This document shows positions 11,061-20,147 of a stretch of 25,122 nucleotides of DNA, in pieces. This stretch comes from Pleurobrachia bachei. Taxonomy: Eukaryota; Ctenophora; Tentaculata; Cydippida; Pleurobrachiidae. The stretch covers positions 1-25,122 of the forward strand of contig AVPN01001287.1 in the NCBI GenBank assembly GCA_000695325.1, in the 5' to 3' direction. Below the pieces are notes generated by a model, which had not been told where the DNA came from, did not search any database, and saw only the letters and a list, made by a program, of their open reading frames with translations. Positions within the stretch are counted from its first letter, which is position 1. Each line of letters starts with the position of its first letter. Both the position numbers and the translations under genes were made by a program.

Positions 11061-14000
11061 TTAAGAGTTCTTCTGGGGTACAGCCATGGTTACACATTTC
11101 ACCTCAGTGTAACTGCTCAGGGCGTACTCTCCTAGATCTCGTCCAAATCCAGACTCCTTGTAGCCACCAAATGGAGACTGAAACAGAGAGTTGGGTTATT
11201 ATTATCATGTTCCCCATCTCTCTATTTTACTGGTACAGGGGGAGTAAGGGGGGGGGGTTACCTGGGTGACAAGAACGTTGTATGTGTTGCCCCAGACATG
11301 TCCTGCCTTCAGAGCGCTGCTAACTTGGTACATCTTGTCCACGTTCTTAGTGAAGACACCAGCAGCCAACCCATAGTTAGTATTGTTAGCCCTCTCTATA
11401 ACTTCCTCCACAGTCTTGAACGAACTGATCTGCATAACGGGTCCAAAAATCTGCAGAGAGGGGTGTGAGTTAGATGTACTAGAATATTCCACAATATGCA
11501 TAAACACTGCATACCTAAAACATGCGTGTATCATGCAGTTTCCTGGTTCCTCCGACCAATACCGTCCCATATTCCCGCGAGACAGGCCCGCGCGCTATCG
11601 GTAGACCCCCTGTGAGATGTGTTGGGCGACCGCGCCAGCTCTCAATATCATATTCCCCTGAACAATCAATGAAATTGAACCTGTCTCTCTTTCCTAATGA
11701 CTCAATTTTGTGGCAGTGAGCAATATTACAACTCTTTCCTTCTCTAGCTGTCAACTACCTCTCTCTCTCTCTTCCTTCGCCACGATTCTTGGACTCTGGC
11801 CAAATAACAATAACTTCTCCCTCGAATATAGTTTCTAAATGTTACCACCACAATTCTATTTCACATGATAACCTACCTCTTGGGTTGAGATATCCATATC
11901 GTCTTTAACATCAGCAAATACAGTGGGCTGCATATAGAATCCCTTATCTCCATGCTGTCCACCCCCACATTGCAGGGAGGCACCCTGTTTCACCCCTGAA
12001 TCCACTAGTCCAATAATCTTGTTGAGTTGAGCGGCATCTATCTGGGCACCGTGGTTTGTTTTGGGGTCGAAGGGATCGCCCAGTACCCGGGCCTCAGCTT
12101 GTTTCACCATTTCTCCCACAAACTTCTCGTATATTCCCTCTGTGTAATAATGAGGGGTGTTACGTCTCAGACATTTAGTTCGCTTCGTGGAAGACGTTTT
12201 GCCGCTAATCTAGATATATCATACCTTGAACGTAGAGCCTAGATCCAGCACAGCAGCATTGTCCAACATTGAAGAAGAGACCCATATGAGAGGCACCCAC
12301 CGCCTGTTTCACTAGAAATAATAATCAGTTAGTCAGATGTAATTCCATTTTAGTATAGGTATCATATTCTATTCGGCTCTTATAACCAGCTACTATTTCT
12401 AAGACAATGATCTTTAACTCACAGTCGCAATCATCAAAGACAATGTTGGGAGATTTTCCACCCAACTCTAGTGTAACCCGCTTCAGGTTGCTTTGTCCAG
12501 AGGCCTGCTGGATTATCTTACCAACCTATTGGAAGGACTGCAGGTTAGTAGGAACTGATATATCTGGGATAACACTTGGATATAACTTGTATTGAGCTGT
12601 CTTGTTAATAAGTCCTCTCTCCCTCTCTCGGCAGAGAGCCAAGTTTACATGAATAATATACCGGCAACCACCCAGTCTTTGCCCGGCTCTTCATACACTC
12701 TCTCTTTCTCACAGTATCTAATTAACTTCACTCATGCTGATAGGCGGCAGTCAGACCGAAATTGTATAAAATGAATGAGAAAAGCGGAAAGCTAATTTGA
12801 TTTGCATGAAAGAGTCGAGAAAAGCAAAAATAAAAGTTGTTTTTCATGTCCATAAAACACCGAACTGTCTCTGAAGGTTTTCAGAAACCCCCTAAAACAA
12901 ACAAAATCCCTCTTTATTATTGTACTCTGGTGAAAGAGATGTTATCAAAGTAAACAAGTTTACAAGTTTACAAGTTTACAAGTTAAAGTTTTATTTATAA
13001 AAAAAACAGGCCTTCCCTGAATGGGTCCACCTAAATATATAACTATCCCTTCACACTCACACTCATCAGCACAGCACAGCACATTGAGGCGAAAGGTCAT
13101 TTGGGAGTGTCGGGTACCCTTTGACTGGAGGACGATCGTGAAATCCTGTCAAGTAATTGCCCAATGATGATTTGAACTGATTCAAGGTCACACAAGAATT
13201 GACAGCAGCTGGTAAAGTGTTCCATAAATGAGCTGCTCTAGGACCGAATGAGCTATGAAATTGATTAGCCCGTTTCGTTTCTGCTCTGTAGGGGTAAGGT
13301 GGAGGGACTATCCGCGTACCAAGTCTAGCGTGCTGTTGAATTACTAGGTTAGCAGAATTAGGTACAAAACCCTGAATCGTCTTCCACACATGGATCAGCA
13401 TGTAGCGCTGCCTACGACGCTGAAGGGACATGAGTTTGAGCAACTTCAGTCTATCCCAATAGTCATGACCCTGCATACCATCAAGACGTCTGGTGAAACA
13501 TCTCTGTACATTCTCAATAGCCTTGATATCACTGGCCTTGGATGGACACCAGACAAGGCAACAATACTCGAGTATAGGCCGTACCAAGGATTTGAAAAGC
13601 TGCACCATAACCTCAGGAGAACGGTCCCGAAAAACGCTGAATATCCAGCCACTCAATAGGGAAGCCTTCCGCACTATGATAGAAATGTGCCTCGTCCATG
13701 ACCCATCTGAAGACAACTGGACACCCAGATCACGGACATCGGGTTCGGGGGTCAACTGCACACCGGAGCTTGTTGTGTATGAAAATACTTCTGCTGAAAA
13801 TGGAAACTGTCTTAGGACAGCAGACTTATTCAGACTATAGCTCAAGAGCTGAAATTTATCCTCATGTAACTTCATATTGTTCTTCTTTGCCCATTCTGTA
13901 ACTCTCAAAAGATCGTTTTGTAGGCACGCCTGGCTAGCCATATCCGAAATAGCTTTAATCAACTTAGTATCATCAGCAAAAGTTAGACAAATGCTACCAT

Positions 14001-16768
14001 CTAGCACTGACTCCAGGTCAAGGATATAAATGAGGAAAAGTAGTGGTCCAAGCACACTGCCCTGAGCAACCCCACTAAGTACCTCAACCCAGGGTGACCT
14101 CACTCCGTCCACCATTACACACTGATTTCTGCCCCGGATCCACGCACTGATCCACTGTAGGAGTCGACCTCCAATACCATATCGCTTCAGTTTAGCTAAC
14201 AGAACATTGATGTCAACCGAGTCAAACGCTTTACTAAAGTCTAGGTAGATGGCATCGACCTCCTGATCACCACACAGTTCAGATAGAATGATATCAACAT
14301 GTGTCAGTAGCTGTGTCATGGTACTGCGTCCTTTTCTAAAACCATGCTGATCAGGAGAACGGTCCCGAAAAACGCTGAATATCCAGCCACTCAATAGGGA
14401 AGCCTTCCGCACTATGATAGAAATGTGCCTCGTCCATGACCCATCTGAAGACAACTGGACACCCAGATCACGGACATCGGGTTCGGGGGTCAACTGCACA
14501 CCTGAGCTTGTTGTGTATGAAAATACTTCTGCTGAAAATGGAAACTGTCTTAGGACAGCAGACTTATTCAGACTATAGCTCAAGAGCTGAAATTTATCCT
14601 CATGTAACTTCATATTGTTCTTCTTTGCCCATTCTGTAACTCTCAAAAGATCGTTTTGTAGGCACGCCTGGCTAGCCATATCCGAAATAGCTTTAATCAA
14701 CTTAGTATCATCAGCAAAAGTTAGACAAATGCTACCATCTAGCACTGACTCCAGGTCAAGGATATAAATGAGGAAAAGTAGTGGTCCAAGCACACTGCCC
14801 TGAGCAACCCCACTAAGTACCTCAACCCAGGGTGACCTCACTCCGTCCACCATTACACACTGATTTCTGCCCCGGATCCACGCACTGATCCACTGTAGGA
14901 GTCCACCTCCAATCCCATATCGCTTCAGTTTAGCTAACAGAACAAACCTCTGTGGATCCAGTAAATCCTATCTTGTCAATATCCATGTGGTGAGACATGG
15001 CCCCACCAGCGGTATTTCCAAATCCAGAGAGAATGTTGATTACTCCATCGGGGAAACCAACCTGGAAGGGAGGGGAGTGTTAGGACAATGTGGGGGGGGG
15101 GGAGATGTCGCAAGATCTTGTATGTGGATCCAGTATTTGAGGTCTGAGGGGTATCTAATGATATTGGATACTTCCATACTGAGTACTGAATACTGATATG
15201 CCATTACAATTCAAAATGGTATCACTAAGTTGGGGAGATAAATATCATTTTACCAAAACTATTGAAAAGTTAAATGATATATTATATGGCACAGTAGTCA
15301 GTTCACATGCATTTTATTCCGTTCAACTAGTGAGCCCCCCCCCCAGGAGTGCGGTTAAAACAAACATTTATTGTTTACACAGAGACTTATGAAAGTTCTC
15401 TGGAATGAAAACAATAAAGAGCGGTGGTCCCGAGAAGAGGCCTACATATTGATGTGGTACAAGAAAGACCTCACCAGAATATGTACACAATAACTCTACC
15501 AATGAGGTAGGAAATATTTGTCACAAGTCACAGCACACCACAGCACCATGTAGGTCTTGAACAAGTATATTGTGAGGGGGATGAGATAGTCTGAATGGGG
15601 CTCACACTGTACCTCTTTAGCAAGTTTAGCAACGTATAGTGCAGTGAGGGGTGTCTGCTCAGCACACTTCATTACAGCTGTGTTTCCACACGCCAACATT
15701 GGGGCAATCTTCCATGCGAACATAAGGAGAGGGAAGTTCCACGGGATAATACCTCCCACAACACCAACGGGTTCATGCCGGGTGTACACCAGCGTGCTGC
15801 CGTCTAGCAGGGTGGGGGGTGGGTGAGTAGTGAGTACAGGAACATACAGGAATATTACTAGTTCACTAGTAATTTTATGATTGGAAGATATGCTTGTTCT
15901 GACCTGCGGGAATTACTTTTCCGTGGATTTTATCGGCCCACCCTGCATAATACCGGAGACAGTTGATAACAAGGGGAACGTCGACATGTCGAGAATCACT
16001 GAACGGCTTTCCGTTGTCGAGTGTTTCCAAGGCCTAGGAAGGAAATGTTGTTAGTGGAGAGGGGTGAAACTTGATCGGACATTCTCTGGAGGGGCTGTTG
16101 CAGGTGTCTGTGTAGCTGAGATAACGAATTTGCAACTCAATTCCAGAGAACTGGAGAGAGACATTCAACAGAAAAAAGGTAGATCACATACGGAGATGTA
16201 ATCAATATCACGCTCAATAGCGTCAGCTAGTTTGTAGAGCAGTCGTCCCCTCTGACTAGCATCCATTGTCCTCCACGGGCTACCAATCTCAAATGCAGAT
16301 CTGGCAGCAGCCACAGCGAGATCAACATCGGCCTGAGGGAAGGGAATATATTAACAGTGATGGGGACATTTCAACACTTGGAATTATAGAGATATTAGCT
16401 GAGCATCTTTGGAACAGGAAACTGAAAATTATGTTAAATACCTTGTCAGCTTCAGCAACATCACAAATAATGTCACCGTTGGAGGGATTAATTACTTCAA
16501 ATCTATTTCCACTCTTAGCCTCCACAAACTCATTGTTGATAAACAGCTGCAAATAAAGGATTATATTTGTCAATAAAGGATATATGTATTTGTCAGTCTT
16601 TGGAAAACAGGATTAGTTAAGACGAATTCTAATTTAATATAATGAGCAATGACATATATCTCCCACCTGTGTCTGCTTAATGGGGGTGTTCTTGCTGTTA
16701 AATGCAACAGAAGCAGCGGTACTTTGCAGTCGGGCAAAGGTCCGGGGAAGGAGCTTGGACAGCGTCAT
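11061..16768 (-). CDS. ALDH2: Mitochondrial aldehyde dehydrogenase, ALDH2 type
   Basis: NAD-dependent oxidation of aldehydes to acids, expected in the mitochondrial matrix. Eleven minus-strand exons: 16768-16667, 16546-16442, 16332-16192, 16033-15904, 15803-15613, 15061-14948, 12525-12423, 12311-12225, 12139-11877, 11450-11262 and 11177-11061. They total 1542 nt, or 513 aa; human ALDH2 is 517. The N-terminus is Arg/Ser/Ala-rich and lacks acidic residues, as a mitochondrial presequence should. Active-site pieces are present with family spacing: Asn182 in PWNFPL, FTGSTE (256-261) for NAD binding, general base Glu281 in LELGGKSP, and nucleophile Cys315 in GQCCCAGS. The C-terminus VPQKNS is the ALDH1/2 ending. 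Intron 6 is swollen to 2422 nt by a retroelement in the same orientation, but the coding exons look intact. ALDH2 versus ALDH1B1 or an undivided ancestor cannot be separated by eye. Confidence 0.93.
11451..11876 (-). other. ALDH intron 9
   Basis: This 426-nt intron separates the exon ending in the codons T-Q-E from the exon starting I-F-G-P. It has a CG-rich patch at about 11574-11635 and a CT microsatellite near 11757-11772. Nothing coding is recognised. Confidence 0.6.
12954..12985. repeat. Four 8-bp units at the retroelement 3' end
   Basis: ACAAGTTT repeats from 12954 in four tandem units, the last ending TTA. Read on the element strand they sit after the AATAAA, at its 3' terminus. Short 3' tandem tails are known for CR1-like non-LTR elements and mark the right element boundary here. 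Confidence 0.7.
13613..14944 (-). repeat. Tandem 738-bp duplication within the retroelement
   Basis: Positions 13613-14206 recur at 14351-14944 with an offset of exactly 738 bp. I count only about three mismatches over 594 bp by eye. The offset is 246 codons, so the reverse-transcriptase frame stays open through the junction (…RDRSP then DQHGFRKG…). The junction shows short microhomology (TCCTGA) between unit ends. The upstream copy is cut short by the element's 5' truncation. Confidence 0.92.
15062..15612 (-). other. ALDH intron 5
   Basis: A 551-nt intron with homopolymer runs of G (about 15092-15102) and C (about 15336-15346). Short open frames here carry no similarity I can recognise. No element termini were seen. 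Confidence 0.55.
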
Positions 16769-16790
16769 TCTGTTTCACAAGGTAGAGGGT
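16769..16790 (-). other. 3' splice acceptor one base before the ALDH start
   Basis: On the minus strand a pyrimidine-rich tract (CCCTCTACCTT) leads to AAACAG, with AG at 16771-16770, leaving one base before the ATG at 16768. Such a short 5' UTR after an acceptor fits spliced-leader addition. A cis 5'-UTR intron remains possible. Confidence 0.5.
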
Positions 16791-17732
16791 ATGAACAATT
16801 AGAAATAGAGTCCAATTTATTTAGAAGTTCCCAAACGTGGGAAAATATGATATTTGGGATATTTAACAGCACTGCCATTGACATTTCCGTCAAATAACAA
16901 ATTTGCATTAGATATAGTTAGATTGAACCGGTACCCCGGCTTTCGCAAAAATTCGAGATAATTAGTCATTAGAGGGACACATGCAATATTAGACGGCGTC
17001 TAACCACCGTCCACGGTCCGCCATCGTCCACCACCAACCCTGAAACCATCTGCCACTCATCTGTTTTAGATTTTGATAGGAGACTTAAAGCTCGAACGCC
17101 AGCCTTAACCCTAACCCCAGTCCCTAACCCTAAAAACCGCGAGTGGTGACGACTGACAGGCGACAGCACTTTCAGAAGTTAAAAAAAAGTGCAAGAAAAG
17201 AAGTTAAAAACGCTTTTTAAAAAAACGACGCGACTCAGTTTTTTTACAAAACATCTCGATCGCGATAAGTGTCAGTGCCGCGCTGTATTTAATGTGACAC
17301 GCGAACTCTGAACAGGTTTAAGCAACTTCGCTCCGCGACGCGCGTCCATATCTCTCAGCTCAGCTCGCTCGCGAAAAAAAGAACTCGATCTCTAAAAACG
17401 AGCGGCTTCATTCCAATTTGCTGATTCCAAGGTCTAAAATACCCCGAATGGCGTTGATTTTAGGTGATATGAAAGGGATTTTAACCTACTTTCATGAAAT
17501 CACGGCCACCGTTTAAAATTGCCTACAAATAGTTTTTGGGCAAAAATTGTTAAAGACGAAAACCCCATTCTTTGTTAGTTTTGGTCCATACATTAATTAC
17601 ACGAAAATCAATATCTGAGTTGAATACTGTGTAATCATTCAGCTTTCGGCATGTGAAACGGAGATCAAAGTTGAAAATGAAACTCCGATCACAGAAATCC
17701 CCTTTGGTTTCTTACTTTATCCCCTCTGTTTT
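16791..17732. promoter_or_regulatory. Head-to-head promoter region, ALDH (-) and coilin cluster (+)
   Basis: About 940 bp separates divergent genes. It holds CG-rich words at 17223-17232, 17278-17300 and 17335-17372 in otherwise AT-rich DNA, the ACACGCGAAC word also seen near 5658, and a short telomere-like stretch near 17105-17135. If the six plus-strand genes to the right are co-transcribed, their shared promoter should lie here. No TATA box or known binding site is decisive. Confidence 0.45.
17105..17133. repeat. Short interstitial telomere-like repeats
   Basis: Two patches of CCCTAA-type repeat are seen, including two perfect adjacent units at 17122-17133, in the promoter-like region. 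They are too short to be a telomere and may reflect break repair or chance. Confidence 0.5.
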
Positions 17733-17749
17733 AGTGGTTTCTATGACTT
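17721..17749 (+). other. 3' splice acceptor before the coilin start
   Basis: CCCCTCTGTTTTAG is a strong polypyrimidine-AG acceptor, with AG at 17733-17734, 15 nt before the ATG at 17750. An out-of-frame ATG at 17743 lies between, opening only a very short frame. It could receive a spliced leader or end a 5'-UTR intron. Confidence 0.5.
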
Positions 17750-18923
17750 ATGACCAAAGCAGGATTACGAATTGTTCTTAACTTCGACCGTGAAATATAC
17801 CACAGAGAGTCCAAGATATGGTACTTTCTGGACCCCATCATAACTCCAAACATTGGAAAGATGTTAGGGGATATCGCGTCGAAGATGAAGATCAATGAAG
17901 AACAGGTGTGTGTTTATATCAATGGAATTATTGCCCCTAAATGGACCTCTACCTGCATCATCGATTCGGCTGACGATGATATTTGGATAAAATCTGCACC
18001 TCTTTGTGTCACGAACATTGCCCCTGTCCAAGAGTCTCGACCCCAGTGCTCTATCACAATAGAAAACACTGTCCACAAAAAGTTCAACAAGAATGTCACT
18101 CCACAAGTACAGAAATCGTAGCAAGGTTTATACCCGTCCACCTGTCACTGAGGCTGTGTGTGCGGAGTCAATTCCCGTCGTTACAGCTCTCCCAAGCTCC
18201 TCCAAAACCACCCTGAGTTATGTAGAGGCGGACCTCAAGACCAACTCCTCGACTCTACTTCAGAAAATGGTAAACAACTCCATGTCGAAAAGTAAGGTCA
18301 TGGTAGAGAAGGTGTTATCCATCACCAAACAGAGTGACTCTAGTGATTCTTCTATGACGTCAGATTCATCAGATGAAGACGAAACAGAAAAACCTGCCCC
18401 CGCTCCCGCAGTTAAAAGTCAGGCTAAGGAGTCTGAGAGTGAGGAGGAAAGTGAAGAAGAAGGGGAGGGTGAACTTGAAGAGGGGGAACCTCCGCCAAAG
18501 ATCAGGAGAAAACCAGATCCCTCTAGCTCCGAAGAAAGTTCTGGGGAAGAAGAGGGAGAGGAAGAAGAGGAAGAGGAGGAAGAAGAGGAAGAAGAAAAGA
18601 AAATGTCTGTCGATGAAGTTATAGACTATTCGAAGCTGAAAGATTTGGTTGGGATGCCCCAGCCTCAAGATAAACTAGCATTCAAAATGTTGGACCTAAA
18701 TGAAAGTTATAGTCCTGTGATATCAGCATACAAAGAGGGGGTAATACTGGAGCTGGATCCAGCCTCTCAAAACGTTATTGTCCGTATTCTTAGGGGCGTT
18801 ATAGCTCCTACCAATGGACGCTTTGATATGGTCGAAGACCCTGATAATCTTGGATCGGAGGTCGACACGATCGAGTTGAACATTCGACAGATGATTGAAC
18901 CTAAAATTATTGAGTCATCCTAG
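17750..18923 (+). CDS. COIL: Coilin (Cajal body scaffold), with a frame break
   Basis: Coilin organises Cajal bodies, where spliceosomal snRNPs mature. The first open frame (17750-18121) encodes the N-terminal ubiquitin-like self-association domain, with a YINGIIAPKW segment matching human YLEGGLLPP. A second frame, open from 18063 to the stop at 18921-18923, carries Ser/acidic linkers, a long glutamate run (about 18541-18597) and the C-terminal atypical Tudor domain (DYSKLKDL … DKLAFKMLDLNESYSPVISAYKEG …), clearly like human coilin. The frames differ by +1 and overlap at 18063-18121, so a small intron (acceptor possibly CACAAG at 18107), a frameshift mutation or a sequence error must join them. 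Total is about 390 aa against 576 in human, and no RG box is visible. It is the first gene of the plus-strand cluster. Confidence 0.85.
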
Positions 18924-19240
18924 GACCAATAATATTTTTATGAGATAGAGACTGTTGCTCATCTTGATCGAGTGGGTGTGAGATACACTGCGTGAAACTG
19001 AGGAATGTATCAGTTAGTTTTAACTATTTATTTAACCTCTTAATTCGTTCCGATACTACTCTTTCAGCGATCTAGGCCGTGTGTCTACCTATGTTTACAT
19101 TCATTGACGTTATAATCTGATTTGTTAAGTATGGCGTGCCCTCACCAGCCGACTATCAGAAATTTTTTATTCAGTTTTAGTTTTTATGTCTCCACTGCCC
19201 CCCCTCTCCCACCTCCCCACACTTAACATCCCTACTGTGT
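18924..19240 (+). other. Coilin-TBCA intergenic region
   Basis: This 317-bp gap has T-rich sequence after the coilin stop, then a strongly pyrimidine-rich tract (about 19188-19236) leading to the acceptor before TBCA. It would have to serve as 3' UTR plus outron. No separate promoter feature is evident. Confidence 0.5.
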
Positions 19241-19252
19241 AGGAATCTAGCT
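19188..19252 (+). other. Acceptor before the TBCA start
   Basis: A long C/T-rich tract ends in TGTGTAG (AG 19241-19242), 10 nt before the ATG at 19253. A second AG at 19249-19250 is 2 nt before it. The layout fits a trans-splice acceptor. Confidence 0.55.
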
Positions 19253-19934
19253 ATGGACGCCAAAAAGCAGCTGAGAATCAAGTCAGGTGTGGTTAAGAGG
19301 TTAAATAAGGAGGTGCAGATGTACCAGAAGGAAGTTGTGGATGGGGAGCTGAAGGTTCAGCAGATGAAGGATGAAGGAAAGGATCCATATGATATCAAGA
19401 AAATGGTGAGAGTTTAGAAAGGATCCATATGATATCAAGAAAATGGTGAGAGTTTAGATAGGATCCATATTATATCAAGAAAATGGTAAGAGTTTAGAAA
19501 GGATCCATATGATATCAAGAAAATGGTGAGAGTTTAATAGAGCTCATTTATCTACTGTTTTGTCCTCTCTATACTAGAGATCTAGGGTAACCCTAATGTC
19601 CCGTTTTTCTGTTTTTGTTTTCTGAGTATTGTCACACCCTATTTTCAGGGGGAGGTTGTTGATGAAAGCAAGGCCATGGTACCTGACGCCCGAAACCGAC
19701 TAAGGAAGGCCGTCGAGGACCTTGATCTCCTGCTGGTATGTTGTGATATAGTCACATCACTTGTAACTTGTGTTCCACATTATTTAGTTCGATAAAAGAT
19801 TAACATAATAATCAAGACGATTGACCAGTTAACAATACTAATCATCCTTTCTCTGTTTTTAGGAAGATAAATCAAGTGCAGATTTGCCAGAGTATAAGAC
19901 AGCCCAGGAGATTAGAGACGATGTTGTTGTGTGA
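19253..19934 (+). CDS. TBCA: Tubulin-folding cofactor A
   Basis: Small cytosolic chaperone that holds beta-tubulin during alpha/beta heterodimer assembly. Three exons: 19253-19405, 19649-19735 and 19863-19934, giving 312 nt and 103 aa, close to human TBCA (108 aa). The sequence is an all-helical, charged three-helix bundle: LRIKSGVVKRLNKE, then MYQKEVVDGELKVQQMK, the conserved DPYDIKKM loop, and a third helix with MVPDARNRLRKAVEDL. The protein stops soon after LPEYKTAQEI. The first donor (ATG|GTGAG) lies in a 40-bp sequence repeated four times, so three extra donors follow it. Only the first gives the family protein. Second gene of the cluster. Confidence 0.93.
19381..19537 (+). repeat. Four 40-bp tandem copies of the TBCA exon 1/intron 1 junction
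   Basis: GGATCCATATGATATCAAGA recurs at 19381, 19421 and 19501, and with one change at 19461, period exactly 40 bp. Each unit contains the end of exon 1 and a GT donor. The first lies at the true junction; the other three lie in intron 1. The third has GTAAG in place of GTGAG, a better match to the donor consensus. Confidence 0.95.
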
Positions 19935-20130
19935 TCGGGTCATATAGCTTAGTGCTGGTTGCTAATATCACACCCCGTTTTTTGTAAATTAGATTATCAT
20001 ATTTGTACAAATAAGTTATCGTAACATCGTATCGTGTATATGTTTTTTACTTTACTTTTTCTCTTCAAGAAAATTCCCGTGTCGTGATATATCATTCTCT
20101 CTAACTGTGTAACTCCCTTTCTAAAATCTA

Positions 20131-20147
20131 ACTCCTTGTTTTCCAGC
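20131..20147 (+). other. Acceptor one base before the SAND-gene start
   Basis: CTTGTTTTCCAG (AG 20145-20146) is followed by one base and then the ATG at 20148. The open frame continues upstream through a TTG, but that part would be removed by splicing. Confidence 0.6.

Larger units (their letters stand above)
12954..14944 (-). mobile_element. 5'-truncated CR1/Jockey-like non-LTR retrotransposon
   Basis: The element lies on the minus strand, in the ALDH intron between exons 6 and 7. It has the C-terminal half of a reverse transcriptase: [41 protein letters not shown] and the catalytic FADDT box, then the thumb/C-terminal region typical of Jockey-superfamily elements. No endonuclease or ORF1 is present, so it is dead on arrival by 5' truncation. 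The open frame runs from the truncation to a stop at 13068-13066. The 3' end has AATAAA (minus strand, about 12995-12990) followed by an 8-bp tandem repeat tail, which points to CR1/L2-like elements rather than poly(A)-tailed L1. RT boxes occur twice because of an internal duplication. The clade assignment is by motif memory only. Confidence 0.88.

Noticed and set aside
13066-14853. A 595-aa open frame as a host gene or intact element
   Set aside because: It is a 5'-truncated reverse transcriptase with an internal duplication. No endonuclease part is present, and a long frame here does not mean an active element.
15330-15350. Poly-C run, and poly-G runs near 11239-11257 and 15092
   Set aside because: Homopolymers inside ALDH introns. 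They may be length-uncertain in the assembly but suggest no function.
17906-18107. A 202-nt coilin intron using AACAG|GTGTGT
   Set aside because: It would restore the frame but delete residues that match the conserved coilin N-terminal domain.
20136-20147. SAND gene starting upstream at a TTG
   Set aside because: This stretch is the polypyrimidine tract and AG of a splice acceptor; the ATG at 20148 directly follows.
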